A stretch of DNA of 43,169 nt from a virus. Position numbers and translations under genes: made by a program. Positions 37,774-42,688 of this stretch are shown here, piece after piece. How positions within the stretch are numbered: the first letter of the stretch is position 1; each line of letters begins with the position of its first letter. The notes beneath the pieces were generated by a model, which saw only the letters and a list, made by a program, of their open reading frames with translations, did not search any database and was not told the DNA's origin. The stretch spans positions 1 to 43,169 of the IMG/VR virus record IMGVR_UViG_3300025131_000092. One strand, written 5' to 3'.

Positions 37774-37904
37774 TTACCTTGTCCTTGATATGCTTTCTTA
37801 CGTCCATTACGAGAGGTTGGACTGAGTTTAGTATATTGTGATTTACCTTGACGAGTTTTCTTCGGTGTACTCTGAATATAACATCCGCCCTTCATTATTA
37901 CCAT
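37770..37904 (-). CDS. Small basic protein ending KKAYQGQGK (44 aa)
   Basis: A 44-residue very basic protein: MVIMKGGCYIQSTPKKTRQG, then SPTSRNGRKKAYQGQGK. A strong Shine-Dalgarno AAGGAGA lies 6 bases upstream. The Y.GQGK/R ending is one I recall in tiny basic proteins of T4-like cyanophages. A second Met at codon 4 is an alternative start. The gene overlaps the end of the 70-residue gene by 62 bases in another frame and the next gene by 4 bases. Its charge suggests nucleic acid or ribosome binding, which is inference. Confidence 0.75.
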   Translation of the reverse strand: MVIMKGGCYIQSTPKKTRQGKSQYTKLSPTSRNGRKKAYQGQGK

Positions 37905-38055
37905 GGTTAATCTCCTTTAATTCAATAAGTTCTGGATTTAAATCTTCTCCCGAGAAAAAGCGTTCGGAATAAGTTTGTAAGATCTCAGCACATTCTTCAT
38001 GACTGAGATCTGTATGGATCAATCGTCCTTCATAAAGTACGTTAAAACGTCCCAT
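37843..38055 (-). CDS. Small conserved-looking protein (70 aa)
   Basis: A 70-residue protein starting MGRFNVLYEGRLIHTDLSHE and continuing ECAEILQTYSERFFSGEDLN, PELIELKEI. This part resembles a short cyanophage protein that I remember as ending soon after an E[LI]xEI segment. The last about 21 residues (after KEI) overlap the 44-residue gene in a different frame and may be a lost-stop extension. The start overlaps the glycosyltransferase stop as TGATG. Function unknown; it may act with the adjacent enzyme. Confidence 0.75.
   Translation of the reverse strand: MGRFNVLYEGRLIHTDLSHEECAEILQTYSERFFSGEDLNPELIELKEINHGNNEGRMLYSEYTEENSSR
37911..37917 (-). promoter_or_regulatory. Strong ribosome binding site for the 44-aa gene
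   Basis: AAGGAGA on the minus strand, 6 bases before the ATG at 37904. It is the best Shine-Dalgarno match noted in this part of the window and lies inside the C-terminal coding region of the 70-residue gene. Confidence 0.75.
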
Positions 38056-38822
38056 CAGATAATACGAGTTTTTTCATGTCCAACTCGAATCCGAGGATCA
38101 CACCAAATTTGATAACCTTCCTCAATAGCATCAAGACAGAATGAGACATCCTCACCACACATGTCCTGAACTTCACCAGATTCAAAGACTTGCATCTTAG
38201 GAGCAAACCAAGGATATGGGAGTTTCTCAAATACACCTTTCTTAATTAGTATCCAACCAAACCCACTGTAATCAACAGTGAAAGGTTTACGACGTTTCGT
38301 GATAGAATCGACATTTTCGTGATTCATCACTCCGCCATTCTTACGAAAATCATCTTCTTCTAACCAGTGTGCGACAGAAGTTGTGTGTCCATCTTCTGTG
38401 CAATACCACCCAGCAGCAATCTCCTTTTCTGTGCCGTCTGCAGAGATTGCCATATCACACAACTGCCAGAACTTGTTCGTGTCAAAAACAATGTCACTAT
38501 CAATCCACAGTTGGTAATCATATTCTAACTTGCCATCCCAAGGTACTTGATCACGTCCACGTAGTACATTTGCACCCAAACATTTACAACGTGCAAAGTT
38601 AACCATAGAAGAATAATCTTGACTAATCTGAATACTCATTCCATTCTGTACCATATCAAAGCACAGTTGTACAAAATTCTTCAGAAAAACAAAACTACAT
38701 CCACGTCCAGGTAAACAGAATACAATACTCTTACCGTTCATTCGTGCTTTAATTGCATTATAATCCCAATCCTCAGTCTTCTGCTTCGGTGGGACAGTCT
38801 TAACCGTAAATCCTTTTGCCAT
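38055..38822 (-). CDS. Glycosyltransferase-like protein (GT-A fold), 255 aa
   Basis: A 255-residue protein resembling family 2-type glycosyltransferases carried by T4-like cyanophages. Features are an N-terminal strand KSIVFCLPGRGCSFVFLKNF, the segment FARCKCLGANVLRGRDQVPW, a DxD-type metal/nucleotide-sugar motif in YQLWIDSDIVF (Asp108 and Asp110), SGFGWILIKKGVFEKL, the acidic GEDVSF (223-228) where the catalytic base often lies, and a terminal WCDPRIRVGHEKT with a possible metal-binding His249. It is preceded by a sigma70-type promoter and followed by a coupled 70-residue gene. The substrate is unknown; modification of virion or host surface sugars is possible. Confidence 0.82.
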   Translation of the reverse strand: MAKGFTVKTVPPKQKTEDWDYNAIKARMNGKSIVFCLPGRGCSFVFLKNFVQLCFDMVQNGMSIQISQDYSSMVNFARCKCLGANVLRGRDQVPWDGKLEYDYQLWIDSDIVFDTNKFWQLCDMAISADGTEKEIAAGWYCTEDGHTTSVAHWLEEDDFRKNGGVMNHENVDSITKRRKPFTVDYSGFGWILIKKGVFEKLPYPWFAPKMQVFESGEVQDMCGEDVSFCLDAIEEGYQIWCDPRIRVGHEKTRII

Positions 38823-38845
38823 GTTTTTGAAATTACTTCAGTTCA

Positions 38846-38874
38846 ATTATAGTGTGTAAATTAGTATTCGTCAA
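38846..38874 (-). promoter_or_regulatory. Sigma70-type promoter for the glycosyltransferase unit
   Basis: The minus strand has TTGACG (38869-38874), a 17-base spacer and TATAAT (38846-38851), located 24 bases before the ATG at 38822. The -35 box abuts the stop of the 66-residue gene. It should drive the glycosyltransferase and the three small genes behind it. Confidence 0.75.
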
Positions 38875-38875
38875 C

Positions 38876-39076
38876 CTAAAAACTAGGAGAACCAGTAGAT
38901 GAATCATCTTCCATTAAATTATATACTTCCTCATATGACAAATCTTCAATTACATAATCAGTCCTCATTAAACCAACCATTCCTTGAAGTTCTTGCCAAA
39001 TCTTTTTAAACTCTGCTTCTTTCAATGAATGAAAGATAACTTGATCCTTTGCATAAATGTGATAAACCTTATCCAT
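38876..39076 (-). CDS. Small conserved-looking protein (66 aa)
   Basis: A 66-residue protein starting MDKVYHIYAKDQVIFHSLKE and continuing AEFKKIWQELQGMVGLM, then DLSYEEVYNLMED. The VYHIYAKD..(I/L)..L.E.EF..W pattern is one I recall in small cyanophage proteins. It has no signal peptide or membrane segment. It lies between a small membrane protein gene and the glycosyltransferase promoter. The function is unknown. Confidence 0.8.
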   Translation of the reverse strand: MDKVYHIYAKDQVIFHSLKEAEFKKIWQELQGMVGLMRTDYVIEDLSYEEVYNLMEDDSSTGSPSF

Positions 39077-39112
39077 ATGGATTTTATTTCTCCGGGATTT
39101 TTTTTCTCATTA

Positions 39113-39259
39113 CTAATTCGTTACAGCCTTATATATAATCACTATTAAAATACCTAGCAATATTCCAAGGGGGCGGATAACTTTACCTGGATATCGTATT
39201 AACCAACCAGCAAAAACTACTCTCCAAAATCCCCAGTACCTATCACCCTTTTTAATCAT
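39113..39259 (-). CDS. Small membrane protein (48 aa)
   Basis: A short gene starting MIKKGDRYWGFWRVVFAGWL. After an amphipathic, Trp-rich N-terminus and the basic IRYPGKVIRP, residues 31-43 (LGILLGILIVIIY) form one membrane-spanning segment. A protein with this GFWR.V.AGW...P...RPLG pattern occurs, to my recollection, in other T4-like cyanophages. It follows a long leader from the promoter at 39415-39443 and is followed by the 66-residue gene. Function unknown; an inner-membrane role during infection is possible. Confidence 0.78.
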   Translation of the reverse strand: MIKKGDRYWGFWRVVFAGWLIRYPGKVIRPLGILLGILIVIIYKAVTN

Positions 39260-39414
39260 GATTTTTTGCGCGGAAATTTTTTATGAAAGTGAAATAGAGA
39301 TAGCGTTTTGTCACCTCTGTAGGTTAGGGTAGTTTGCTTTTTTATAATCGGGCATCGCGCCACGCCACAACATCACACAAGGGCGCAATCACTGTCGATA
39401 CGGTATTATACTGC
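39260..39414 (-). other. Leader region of the 48-aa gene, no gene seen
   Basis: No reading frame here looks protein-like on either strand. On the minus strand it forms the leader between the promoter at 39415-39443 and the ATG at 39259. It includes a GC-rich stretch (GGCGTGGCGCGATGCCC) followed by TATAAAAAA, which could be a second weak promoter (TTGTGG, 18-base spacer, TATAAA). Confidence 0.5.
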
Positions 39415-39443
39415 ATTATAATATTAAACCCCCACACAGTCAA
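39415..39443 (-). promoter_or_regulatory. Sigma70-type promoter embedded in a hairpin
   Basis: The minus strand has TTGACT (39438-39443), a 17-base spacer and TATAAT (39415-39420). The -35 box lies in the loop of the hairpin 39427-39454. It would transcribe the 48- and 66-residue genes after a leader of about 150 bases. Confidence 0.65.
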
Positions 39444-39454
39444 GTACGGGGGTT
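39427..39454 (-). terminator. Hairpin terminator-like structure after the 37-aa gene
   Basis: AACCCCC and GGGGGTT form a perfect 7-bp stem with a 14-base loop; on the minus strand it is followed by TAATATT, a weak U-rich tail. It lies 14 bases after the stop of the 37-residue gene. It may terminate that unit, while its loop carries the -35 box of the next promoter. Confidence 0.55.
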
Positions 39455-39468
39455 ACAGTTGTTAACAA

Positions 39469-39582
39469 TCAATCTGCACTATTTTCATCAATCAAACTAT
39501 CAATGTACTCAAGCATTTCGTTGCCTGTGTTACACTGTGAGAGAGCAAATAGTACAACTTCAGTGTTAGTAACGGTTGACAT
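39469..39582 (-). CDS. Tiny protein with CNTGNEML motif (37 aa), paralogue of the 51-aa gene
   Basis: A 37-residue frame: MSTVTNTEVVLFALSQCNTG then NEMLEYIDSLIDENSAD. It shares the pattern L..(C/G)NTG.E.L..(I/L)D..I with the 51-residue protein at 40251-40406, and I recall similar very short genes in cyanophages. The two copies may have arisen by duplication. It is predicted to be two short helices. It is the last gene of the unit started by promoter repeat 1. Function unknown. Confidence 0.65.
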   Translation of the reverse strand: MSTVTNTEVVLFALSQCNTGNEMLEYIDSLIDENSAD

Positions 39583-39618
39583 AATGTGGTGCTGTGTGTT
39601 AGAATGTGTGTGTAATTG

Positions 39619-39654
39619 TCTGGGACTTACCGATGCATCGCTAACGTGCCCAGA
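39619..39654. other. Hairpin/palindromic element between two small genes
   Basis: TCTGGG (39619-39624) pairs with CCCAGA (39649-39654), extended by AC/GT across a bulged G, around a perfect 10-bp palindrome CGATGCATCG (39631-39640). There is no U-run on either strand, so it is not a standard terminator. It lies between the 82- and 37-residue genes and may be an RNA processing or regulatory structure. Confidence 0.5.
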
Positions 39655-39675
39655 ATGTAACTTAATACTGACTCC

Positions 39676-39924
39676 TTAGAGTTCTTCAATCATTTCATTT
39701 AGTTCATCGATATCTAACTCTGGACTGTCGTACTTTGCGCCGTCAGGTGTTGCACTAGAGGCAAAACCCATACGCTCGACAAAATTAGGATAGGAATAAC
39801 ATTTACGTGCTTCTCTATACAAATACTCATCATTTCCTATCCACAGAGCAACATTCCAAGTTTCCCAATTTGTCCACCCATTATAGGTTTCATTTGTGAG
39901 ATTTGTCTGAAAAGTCGTTGTCAT
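39676..39924 (-). CDS. GWTNWETW-motif protein (82 aa)
   Basis: An 82-residue protein. After a variable N-terminus it has the motif YNGWTNWETWNVALWIGNDE followed by YLYREARKCY, a Trp-rich signature found in small proteins of many cyanophages and other aquatic viruses, as I recall it. The C-terminus (SPELDIDELNEMIEEL) is an acidic helix. It is transcribed from promoter repeat 1, whose -10 region is about 20 bases upstream of the ATG. The molecular function is unknown. Confidence 0.82.
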   Translation of the reverse strand: MTTTFQTNLTNETYNGWTNWETWNVALWIGNDEYLYREARKCYSYPNFVERMGFASSATPDGAKYDSPELDIDELNEMIEEL

Positions 39925-39943
39925 AGTGTTGTTTGAGTTGTGG

Positions 39944-39980
39944 TTATACTAGAGAGGACATTTGAGGGTAACTAACAATA
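39944..39980 (-). promoter_or_regulatory. Promoter-like repeat, copy 1
   Basis: Minus strand: TATTGTTAGTTACC, then CTCAAATGTCC, ending with TAGTATAAC about 20 bases before the ATG of the 82-residue gene. It belongs to a family of five near-identical intergenic elements in this segment. Confidence 0.75.
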
Positions 39981-40008
39981 ATACCCCTTAATACCCCTAG
40001 AGATTAGG

Positions 40009-40212
40009 TTATATCTTGTTGATTAAATCATCAAGTTGCTCATCACCGTGCATTTCTTTTATCTCCTCTAGTAGTTCACCTTCATTATAATCTTCTAGGT
40101 TCTCGTAGATAGTATCAAATACAAATTCATCCATAGTTTTGTAATCCATGCACTCAGTATTGAGTCTTGCATATTCTCTTTTTAACTGGTCTAATTGTGT
40201 GTTAGTTAGCAT
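40009..40212 (-). CDS. Acidic small protein (67 aa)
   Basis: A 67-residue acidic protein starting MLTNTQLDQLKREYARLNTE, then MDEFVFDTIYENLEDYNEGE and LLEEIKEMHGDEQLDDLINK. It is predicted to be nearly all helix, with strongly negative charge, a trait of phage early proteins that mimic nucleic acid or block host enzymes, though no family is recognised. It follows the 51-residue gene by 38 bases and precedes promoter repeat 1. Confidence 0.7.
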   Translation of the reverse strand: MLTNTQLDQLKREYARLNTECMDYKTMDEFVFDTIYENLEDYNEGELLEEIKEMHGDEQLDDLINKI

Positions 40213-40250
40213 TAGTTTGCAGATACAATACGATAGTTACTGACAATCAA

Positions 40251-40406
40251 TCAAACTGCAGACTGAGCGCTGATAGATGCATAATACTCAGCGCAGTCGT
40301 TGATATTTTCCTGCGTAAAGTCCTCCACGATAACATCTAGGATCTGAAGAATCTCAGCGCCAGTGTTGCCCTGCTGGAGCATACCGAGCGCAGTTGAATG
40401 AGTCAT
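40251..40406 (-). CDS. Small protein with GNTGAEIL motif (51 aa)
   Basis: A 51-residue frame: MTHSTALGMLQQGNTGAEIL then QILDVIVEDFTQENINDCAE. The motif QGNTG.EIL.ILD.I is one I recall in tiny cyanophage proteins, and the 37-residue gene at 39469-39582 is a shorter paralogue. The gene is preceded by promoter repeat 2 and, further upstream, a sigma70-type promoter. Function unknown; predicted helical. Confidence 0.75.
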   Translation of the reverse strand: MTHSTALGMLQQGNTGAEILQILDVIVEDFTQENINDCAEYYASISAQSAV

Positions 40407-40423
40407 ATTTTGAAGTAGTGCTT

Positions 40424-40458
40424 ACATTATAGAAGACATTTGAAGGTAACTAACAATA
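40424..40458 (-). promoter_or_regulatory. Promoter-like repeat, copy 2
   Basis: Minus strand: TATTGTTAGTTACC, then TTCAAATGTCTTC, then TATAAT. The start of the 51-residue gene is about 20 bases further on. Member of the five-copy family. Confidence 0.78.
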
Positions 40459-40482
40459 TTGCCACTGTGAATTTACTCTAAT

Positions 40483-40511
40483 ATTATACCATAAGATTGT
40501 CTATCAGTCAA
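40483..40511 (-). promoter_or_regulatory. Sigma70-type promoter upstream of copy 2
   Basis: The minus strand has TTGACT (40506-40511), a 17-base spacer and TATAAT (40483-40488), a near-consensus host-type promoter. It lies just upstream of promoter repeat 2, giving a tandem arrangement before the 51-residue gene. Confidence 0.75.
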
Positions 40512-40684
40512 CGCAAATCCTGTCAGAATTTCTATACGGGGGCCCTTGACATTTTAGCGCGAGTGTGATAGCCTGCGCGCCAAGATCACTACGCCACAGA
40601 AGATTTATAAGCACCTTATTTGTATGCTTATCTAATACTTTAAACAGACACTTATGAGCACCTTGGAGCATACTTATCTGACAG

Positions 40685-40728
40685 TTTTCCACACCTTTAT
40701 AACACTTTTCCACATACATTGTGGATAA
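40685..40728. other. Cluster of three DnaA-box-like 9-mers
   Basis: Plus strand TTTTCCACA at 40685-40693 and 40706-40714, and TTATCCACA on the minus strand at 40720-40728. TTATCCACA is the classical bacterial DnaA box, and TTTTCCACA is, from memory, the form described in Synechococcus. The first two are exactly 21 bases apart, about two helical turns. Confidence 0.6.
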
Positions 40729-40748
40729 CGTATAAACAACACATATAC

Positions 40749-40769
40749 ATTAAAAAAACCTTTTTTAAT
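40749..40769. repeat. AT-rich perfect palindrome next to the DnaA-box cluster
   Basis: ATTAAAAAA and TTTTTTAAT form a perfect 9-bp inverted repeat around ACC. It lies 20 bases from the nearest DnaA-like box. It could be an unwinding element, a protein-binding site, or a weak bidirectional terminator. Confidence 0.6.
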
Positions 40770-40825
40770 TGATTTTTTGCATAATCTTTATGTATATAAG
40801 GCAAAAACGCTCGTAAAGTAGGCAT

Positions 40826-40853
40826 AAAAAGAGAGGGAATAAAACCCCTCTCT
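40826..40853 (-). terminator. Intrinsic terminator after the membrane protein gene
   Basis: AGAGAGGG and CCCTCTCT form a perfect 8-bp stem with an 8-base loop; on the minus strand the stem is followed directly by TTTTT. It lies 55 bases downstream of the 71-residue gene and should end the unit begun at promoter repeat 3. Confidence 0.85.
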
Positions 40854-40907
40854 ATGTGTTACTTAGTATCATGAATATACAAAGAAGATAGTATTCATTA
40901 ATCATAT

Positions 40908-41123
40908 CTATAGTGCTAATTTAGATGATGAAATGATTAATAAAAATCCTAACATTACCACAACATCCCATGATTTTGTTCTTATAAAATATGGAATTGA
41001 AATAGCATCAGCAACAAATTGCATTAGGACTCCCATTGTTATGTTAATATGTAAGATAACAAAATAAGCACTAACTACCAGGAATGATCCGATAATCCTA
41101 CCCATAATGTCAACATGTTTCAT
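40908..41123 (-). CDS. Two-helix membrane protein (71 aa)
   Basis: A 71-residue protein starting MKHVDIMGRIIGSFLVVSAY. Two hydrophobic stretches (about residues 9-27, IIGSFLVVSAYFVILHINI, and 53-67, VVVMLGFLLIISSSK) are probable transmembrane helices; between them is the conserved-looking FVADAISIPYFIRTKSWD. A protein of this pattern occurs in T4-like cyanophages, to my recollection. A TATAAT box lies about 15 bases upstream without a clear -35. A strong terminator follows. Function unknown. Confidence 0.82.
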   Translation of the reverse strand: MKHVDIMGRIIGSFLVVSAYFVILHINITMGVLMQFVADAISIPYFIRTKSWDVVVMLGFLLIISSSKLAL

Positions 41124-41134
41124 AAGTGTCTGTA

Positions 41135-41446
41135 TTATAACATCATTCCAGAAAAGAATGGAGTATCAATAGATCTAAAAAACCATTTAAAGTTCTTTTG
41201 AAATACACAATCACCACCACTTCCATTCTCTGCTAGTATAGCATTAAGACGTGATTTAGTAGTGTTTGATTGCCAACCACCATCAAATAGTTGAATGAAT
41301 GTATCACCAATGATTGCAATTAAGTTGCCATGAAGATAAACATTTGAGGTATCATCTTCCTCATTAAATTGAACTGTTGTATTTGAATTAGACCAGTTCT
41401 TTGAGAGGCGAATTGCTGCATTCATTTGGCGTTCAATCTTTCGCAT
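41135..41446 (-). CDS. Conserved protein with VYLHGNLIA and VFQKNFKWF motifs (103 aa)
   Basis: A 103-residue protein found in T4-like cyanophages and, as I recall, in some other bacteriophages. Signature segments are MRKIERQMNAAIRLSKNWSN, SNVYLHGNLIAIIGDTFIQL, WQSNTTKSRLNAILAENGSG, and VFQKNFKWFF. It is predicted to be a helix followed by a beta-sheet. The gene follows promoter repeat 3 and ends 12 bases before the membrane protein gene, with which it forms a two-gene unit. The role is unknown. Confidence 0.88.
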   Translation of the reverse strand: MRKIERQMNAAIRLSKNWSNSNTTVQFNEEDDTSNVYLHGNLIAIIGDTFIQLFDGGWQSNTTKSRLNAILAENGSGGDCVFQKNFKWFFRSIDTPFFSGMML

Positions 41447-41467
41447 GGTACTGAAAAATGTGTGTGT

Positions 41468-41504
41468 TATACTAATGTGGACTTTTGGAGGTAACTAACA
41501 ATAT
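41468..41504 (-). promoter_or_regulatory. Promoter-like repeat, copy 3
   Basis: Minus strand: TATTGTTAGTTACC, then TCCAAAAGTCC, then TAGTATAAC about 22 bases before the ATG of the 103-residue gene. The repeat itself supplies the last codons and TAG stop (41495-41497) of the upstream 50-residue gene. Confidence 0.75.
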
Positions 41505-41647
41505 AAGGCGAGAAGAGAAAGCATTTTACTCATCATAGATTCATAGATATCAGACTCTTCATCAGATTCAATGTGATCCTGATATTCACTCAATGCTTGA
41601 TCAATCATCATTAATTCAGCATCAGTGAAGTTTATTTTGTTTATCAT
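41495..41647 (-). CDS. Small acidic protein (50 aa)
   Basis: I choose the ATG at 41647, giving MINKINFTDAELMMIDQALS, then EYQDHIESDEESDIYESMMS. The frame is open further upstream to 41713 but that would overlap the previous gene by 50 bases. It is predicted to be two acidic helices. The last residues (YC) and stop lie within promoter repeat 3. It is the second gene of the unit started by repeat 4. Function unknown. Confidence 0.68.
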   Translation of the reverse strand: MINKINFTDAELMMIDQALSEYQDHIESDEESDIYESMMSKMLSLLALYC

Positions 41648-41660
41648 AGTTTGTTGAGTT

Positions 41661-41819
41661 TTAATGTCTGTCTGAGATATTCCAAGTACCGTAACCTTTG
41701 AATGCATTACCATACTTCAATCGTGCCTCTCTTTCACACTTCTCCTGTGCAATAGCATCAGCAGCAATTTGTGCTAGAAAATCATTACTCGCATGGATTC
41801 CGTTTCCGTAGTGTCTCAT
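41661..41819 (-). CDS. Small protein (52 aa)
   Basis: Starts at the ATG at 41819 (MRHYGNGIHASNDFLAQIAA, then DAIAQEKCEREARLKYGNAF). The frame is open from an earlier ATG at 41843, but that codon is part of the TATAAT/ATG edge of promoter repeat 4, so it would lie at or before the transcription start; the internal Met gives a leader of about 20 bases like the other units. It has a Glu/Arg/Lys helix and a Gly/Tyr-rich end (GYGTWNISDRH). No family is recognised. Confidence 0.7.
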   Translation of the reverse strand: MRHYGNGIHASNDFLAQIAADAIAQEKCEREARLKYGNAFKGYGTWNISDRH

Positions 41820-41841
41820 ATTGTTCTTTGAATTTGTGTTC

Positions 41842-41876
41842 ATATTATAGGGGACATTTGGGGGTAACTAACAATA
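41842..41876 (-). promoter_or_regulatory. Promoter-like repeat, copy 4
   Basis: Minus strand: TATTGTTAGTTACC, then CCCAAATGTCCCC, then TATAATATG. It has the best -10 box of the family and starts immediately after the stop of the 60-residue gene. Confidence 0.8.
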
Positions 41877-41877
41877 A

Positions 41878-42060
41878 CTACAAATTTTTCTCCATTAATT
41901 TACAGTGAATGTCATAAGTTGTATAGTTTCTAATATCTCTTTCATATGCATCTAGTTTATCACCATTCCTCTCAATTGAGTCCCTAAGTTTACATAACCG
42001 CTCTGCCATTATTTCTTTGATTACATCAAACTCGTGTTGCTCCAATGTTAGTTTCTTCAT
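41878..42060 (-). CDS. Small helical protein (60 aa)
   Basis: A 60-residue protein starting MKKLTLEQHEFDVIKEIMAE, then RLCKLRDSIERNGDKLDAYE, ending with IHCKLMEKNL. It is predicted to be two long helices and highly charged, and could be a small helical regulatory protein; no family is recognised. It lies 21 bases after the 81-residue gene and is the last gene of the unit that begins at promoter repeat 5. Confidence 0.75.
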   Translation of the reverse strand: MKKLTLEQHEFDVIKEIMAERLCKLRDSIERNGDKLDAYERDIRNYTTYDIHCKLMEKNL

Positions 42061-42081
42061 GATGATTGTGTTTGTTGTTGT

Positions 42082-42327
42082 TTAAGATTTATGACTAAGT
42101 TGATCATCTATACTATCTTGAATTGTAGTGTAAATCCAATCAGTATATACTACATTATGCAACACATCTTCAACTATCTTATTATCTTCAATCTCAACTT
42201 CATTTCCGTTAACATCATATTGTACTACATCTTCTTTAGTATAGATGAATGCAGCAACTGGTGAATCTTCTCCTTGATCTTCAATTAGTTTGTCAATTCG
42301 TTGCTTGAGTTGTGATAGTGTTGTCAT
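42082..42327 (-). CDS. Small acidic protein (81 aa)
   Basis: I choose the ATG at 42327, giving MTTLSQLKQRIDKLIEDQGE and then DSPVAAFIYTKEDVVQYDVN; an in-frame ATG at 42348 is possible but would overlap the preceding gene. A helix is followed by beta strands and an acidic region (EVEIEDNKIVEDVLHNVVYT). The VAAFIYTKEDV pattern is reminiscent of small cyanophage early proteins. No function is known. Confidence 0.75.
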   Translation of the reverse strand: MTTLSQLKQRIDKLIEDQGEDSPVAAFIYTKEDVVQYDVNGNEVEIEDNKIVEDVLHNVVYTDWIYTTIQDSIDDQLSHKS

Positions 42328-42337
42328 GATGAGAGAA

Positions 42338-42514
42338 TTATGTAGCATAGGTTTGGTTGATTGTATCAGACTTAAATCGTCTGCATAACTTAAACAAGAG
42401 TTTTAAGTCATCACAAATCACATATCTGAAGGAAGATGATTCAATAATAAACTTGTCATCTTCAATCCAGATTTGTGGTAGTTTCTTCTTGTAGATTGGA
42501 AAATCAGTTGGCAT
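42338..42514 (-). CDS. Small protein (58 aa)
   Basis: A 58-residue frame starting MPTDFPIYKKKLPQIWIEDD and continuing KFIIESSSFRYVICDDLKLL, FKLCRRFKSD. It is predicted to be beta strands followed by a basic helix. The start overlaps the end of the 38-residue gene by 11 bases and the stop is 10 bases before the next gene, so translation is probably coupled. The protein-like composition supports a real gene. Family unknown. Confidence 0.7.
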   Translation of the reverse strand: MPTDFPIYKKKLPQIWIEDDKFIIESSSFRYVICDDLKLLFKLCRRFKSDTINQTYAT

Positions 42515-42620
42515 GATGATTAGGAATTAAGGTGATTTCTTTCCACTCATGAGGATAGATTTTGTTTGCTATCTGATCATGAAGTTTGAAAGCATTGATT
42601 ACTTTTCTTATCAGTTCCAT
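42504..42620 (-). CDS. Tiny protein (38 aa)
   Basis: Reads MELIRKVINAFKLHDQIANK then IYPHEWKEITLIPNHHAN. An AGGA lies 1 base before the ATG. An alternative frame starts upstream at 42651 (MIYNIRIEFRNGTDKK) and the two together could be one frameshifted gene; however, that upstream ATG is part of promoter repeat 5, which favours this start. First gene of the unit. Function unknown. Confidence 0.6.
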   Translation of the reverse strand: MELIRKVINAFKLHDQIANKIYPHEWKEITLIPNHHAN

Positions 42621-42649
42621 TCCTAAACTCAATGCGAATATTGTAAATC

Positions 42650-42684
42650 ATACTATAGAAGACGTTTGGAGGTTACTAACAATG
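42650..42684 (-). promoter_or_regulatory. Promoter-like repeat, copy 5
   Basis: Minus strand: CATTGTTAGTAACC, then TCCAAACGTCTTC, then TATAGTATG. It is the most divergent of the five copies and starts a few bases after the stop of the ArdA-like gene. Confidence 0.72.
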
Positions 42685-42688
42685 TCAC

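Larger units (their letters stand above)
40512..40825. other. Gene-poor region with origin-like features
   Basis: No convincing gene lies here; an open frame at 40504-40719 starts inside the DnaA-box-like repeats and lacks a ribosome binding site. The stretch holds three DnaA-box-like 9-mers (40685-40728), an AT-rich perfect palindrome (40749-40769) and adjacent A/T-rich DNA up to a terminator at 40826. Taken together it looks like a regulatory or replication-initiation region. Confidence 0.5.

Noticed and set aside
40225-40250. Possible sixth copy of the promoter repeat (ATTGTCAGTAAC on the minus strand)
   Set aside because: Only the first 12 bases resemble the family; the CAAAtGTC core and TATAAT box are missing.
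40504-40719. 71-codon minus-strand frame (MYVEKCYKGVENCQ...)
   Set aside because: Its first codons are read from the TTTTCCACA repeats, it has no ribosome binding site, its composition is unlike its neighbours, and its end coincides with a near-consensus promoter. It is probably chance, though not impossible.
42577-42651. 24-codon frame MIYNIRIEFRNGTDKK...
   Set aside because: Its ATG is fused to the -10 box of promoter repeat 5, so it would lie at or before the transcription start. Kept as a possible frameshift part only.
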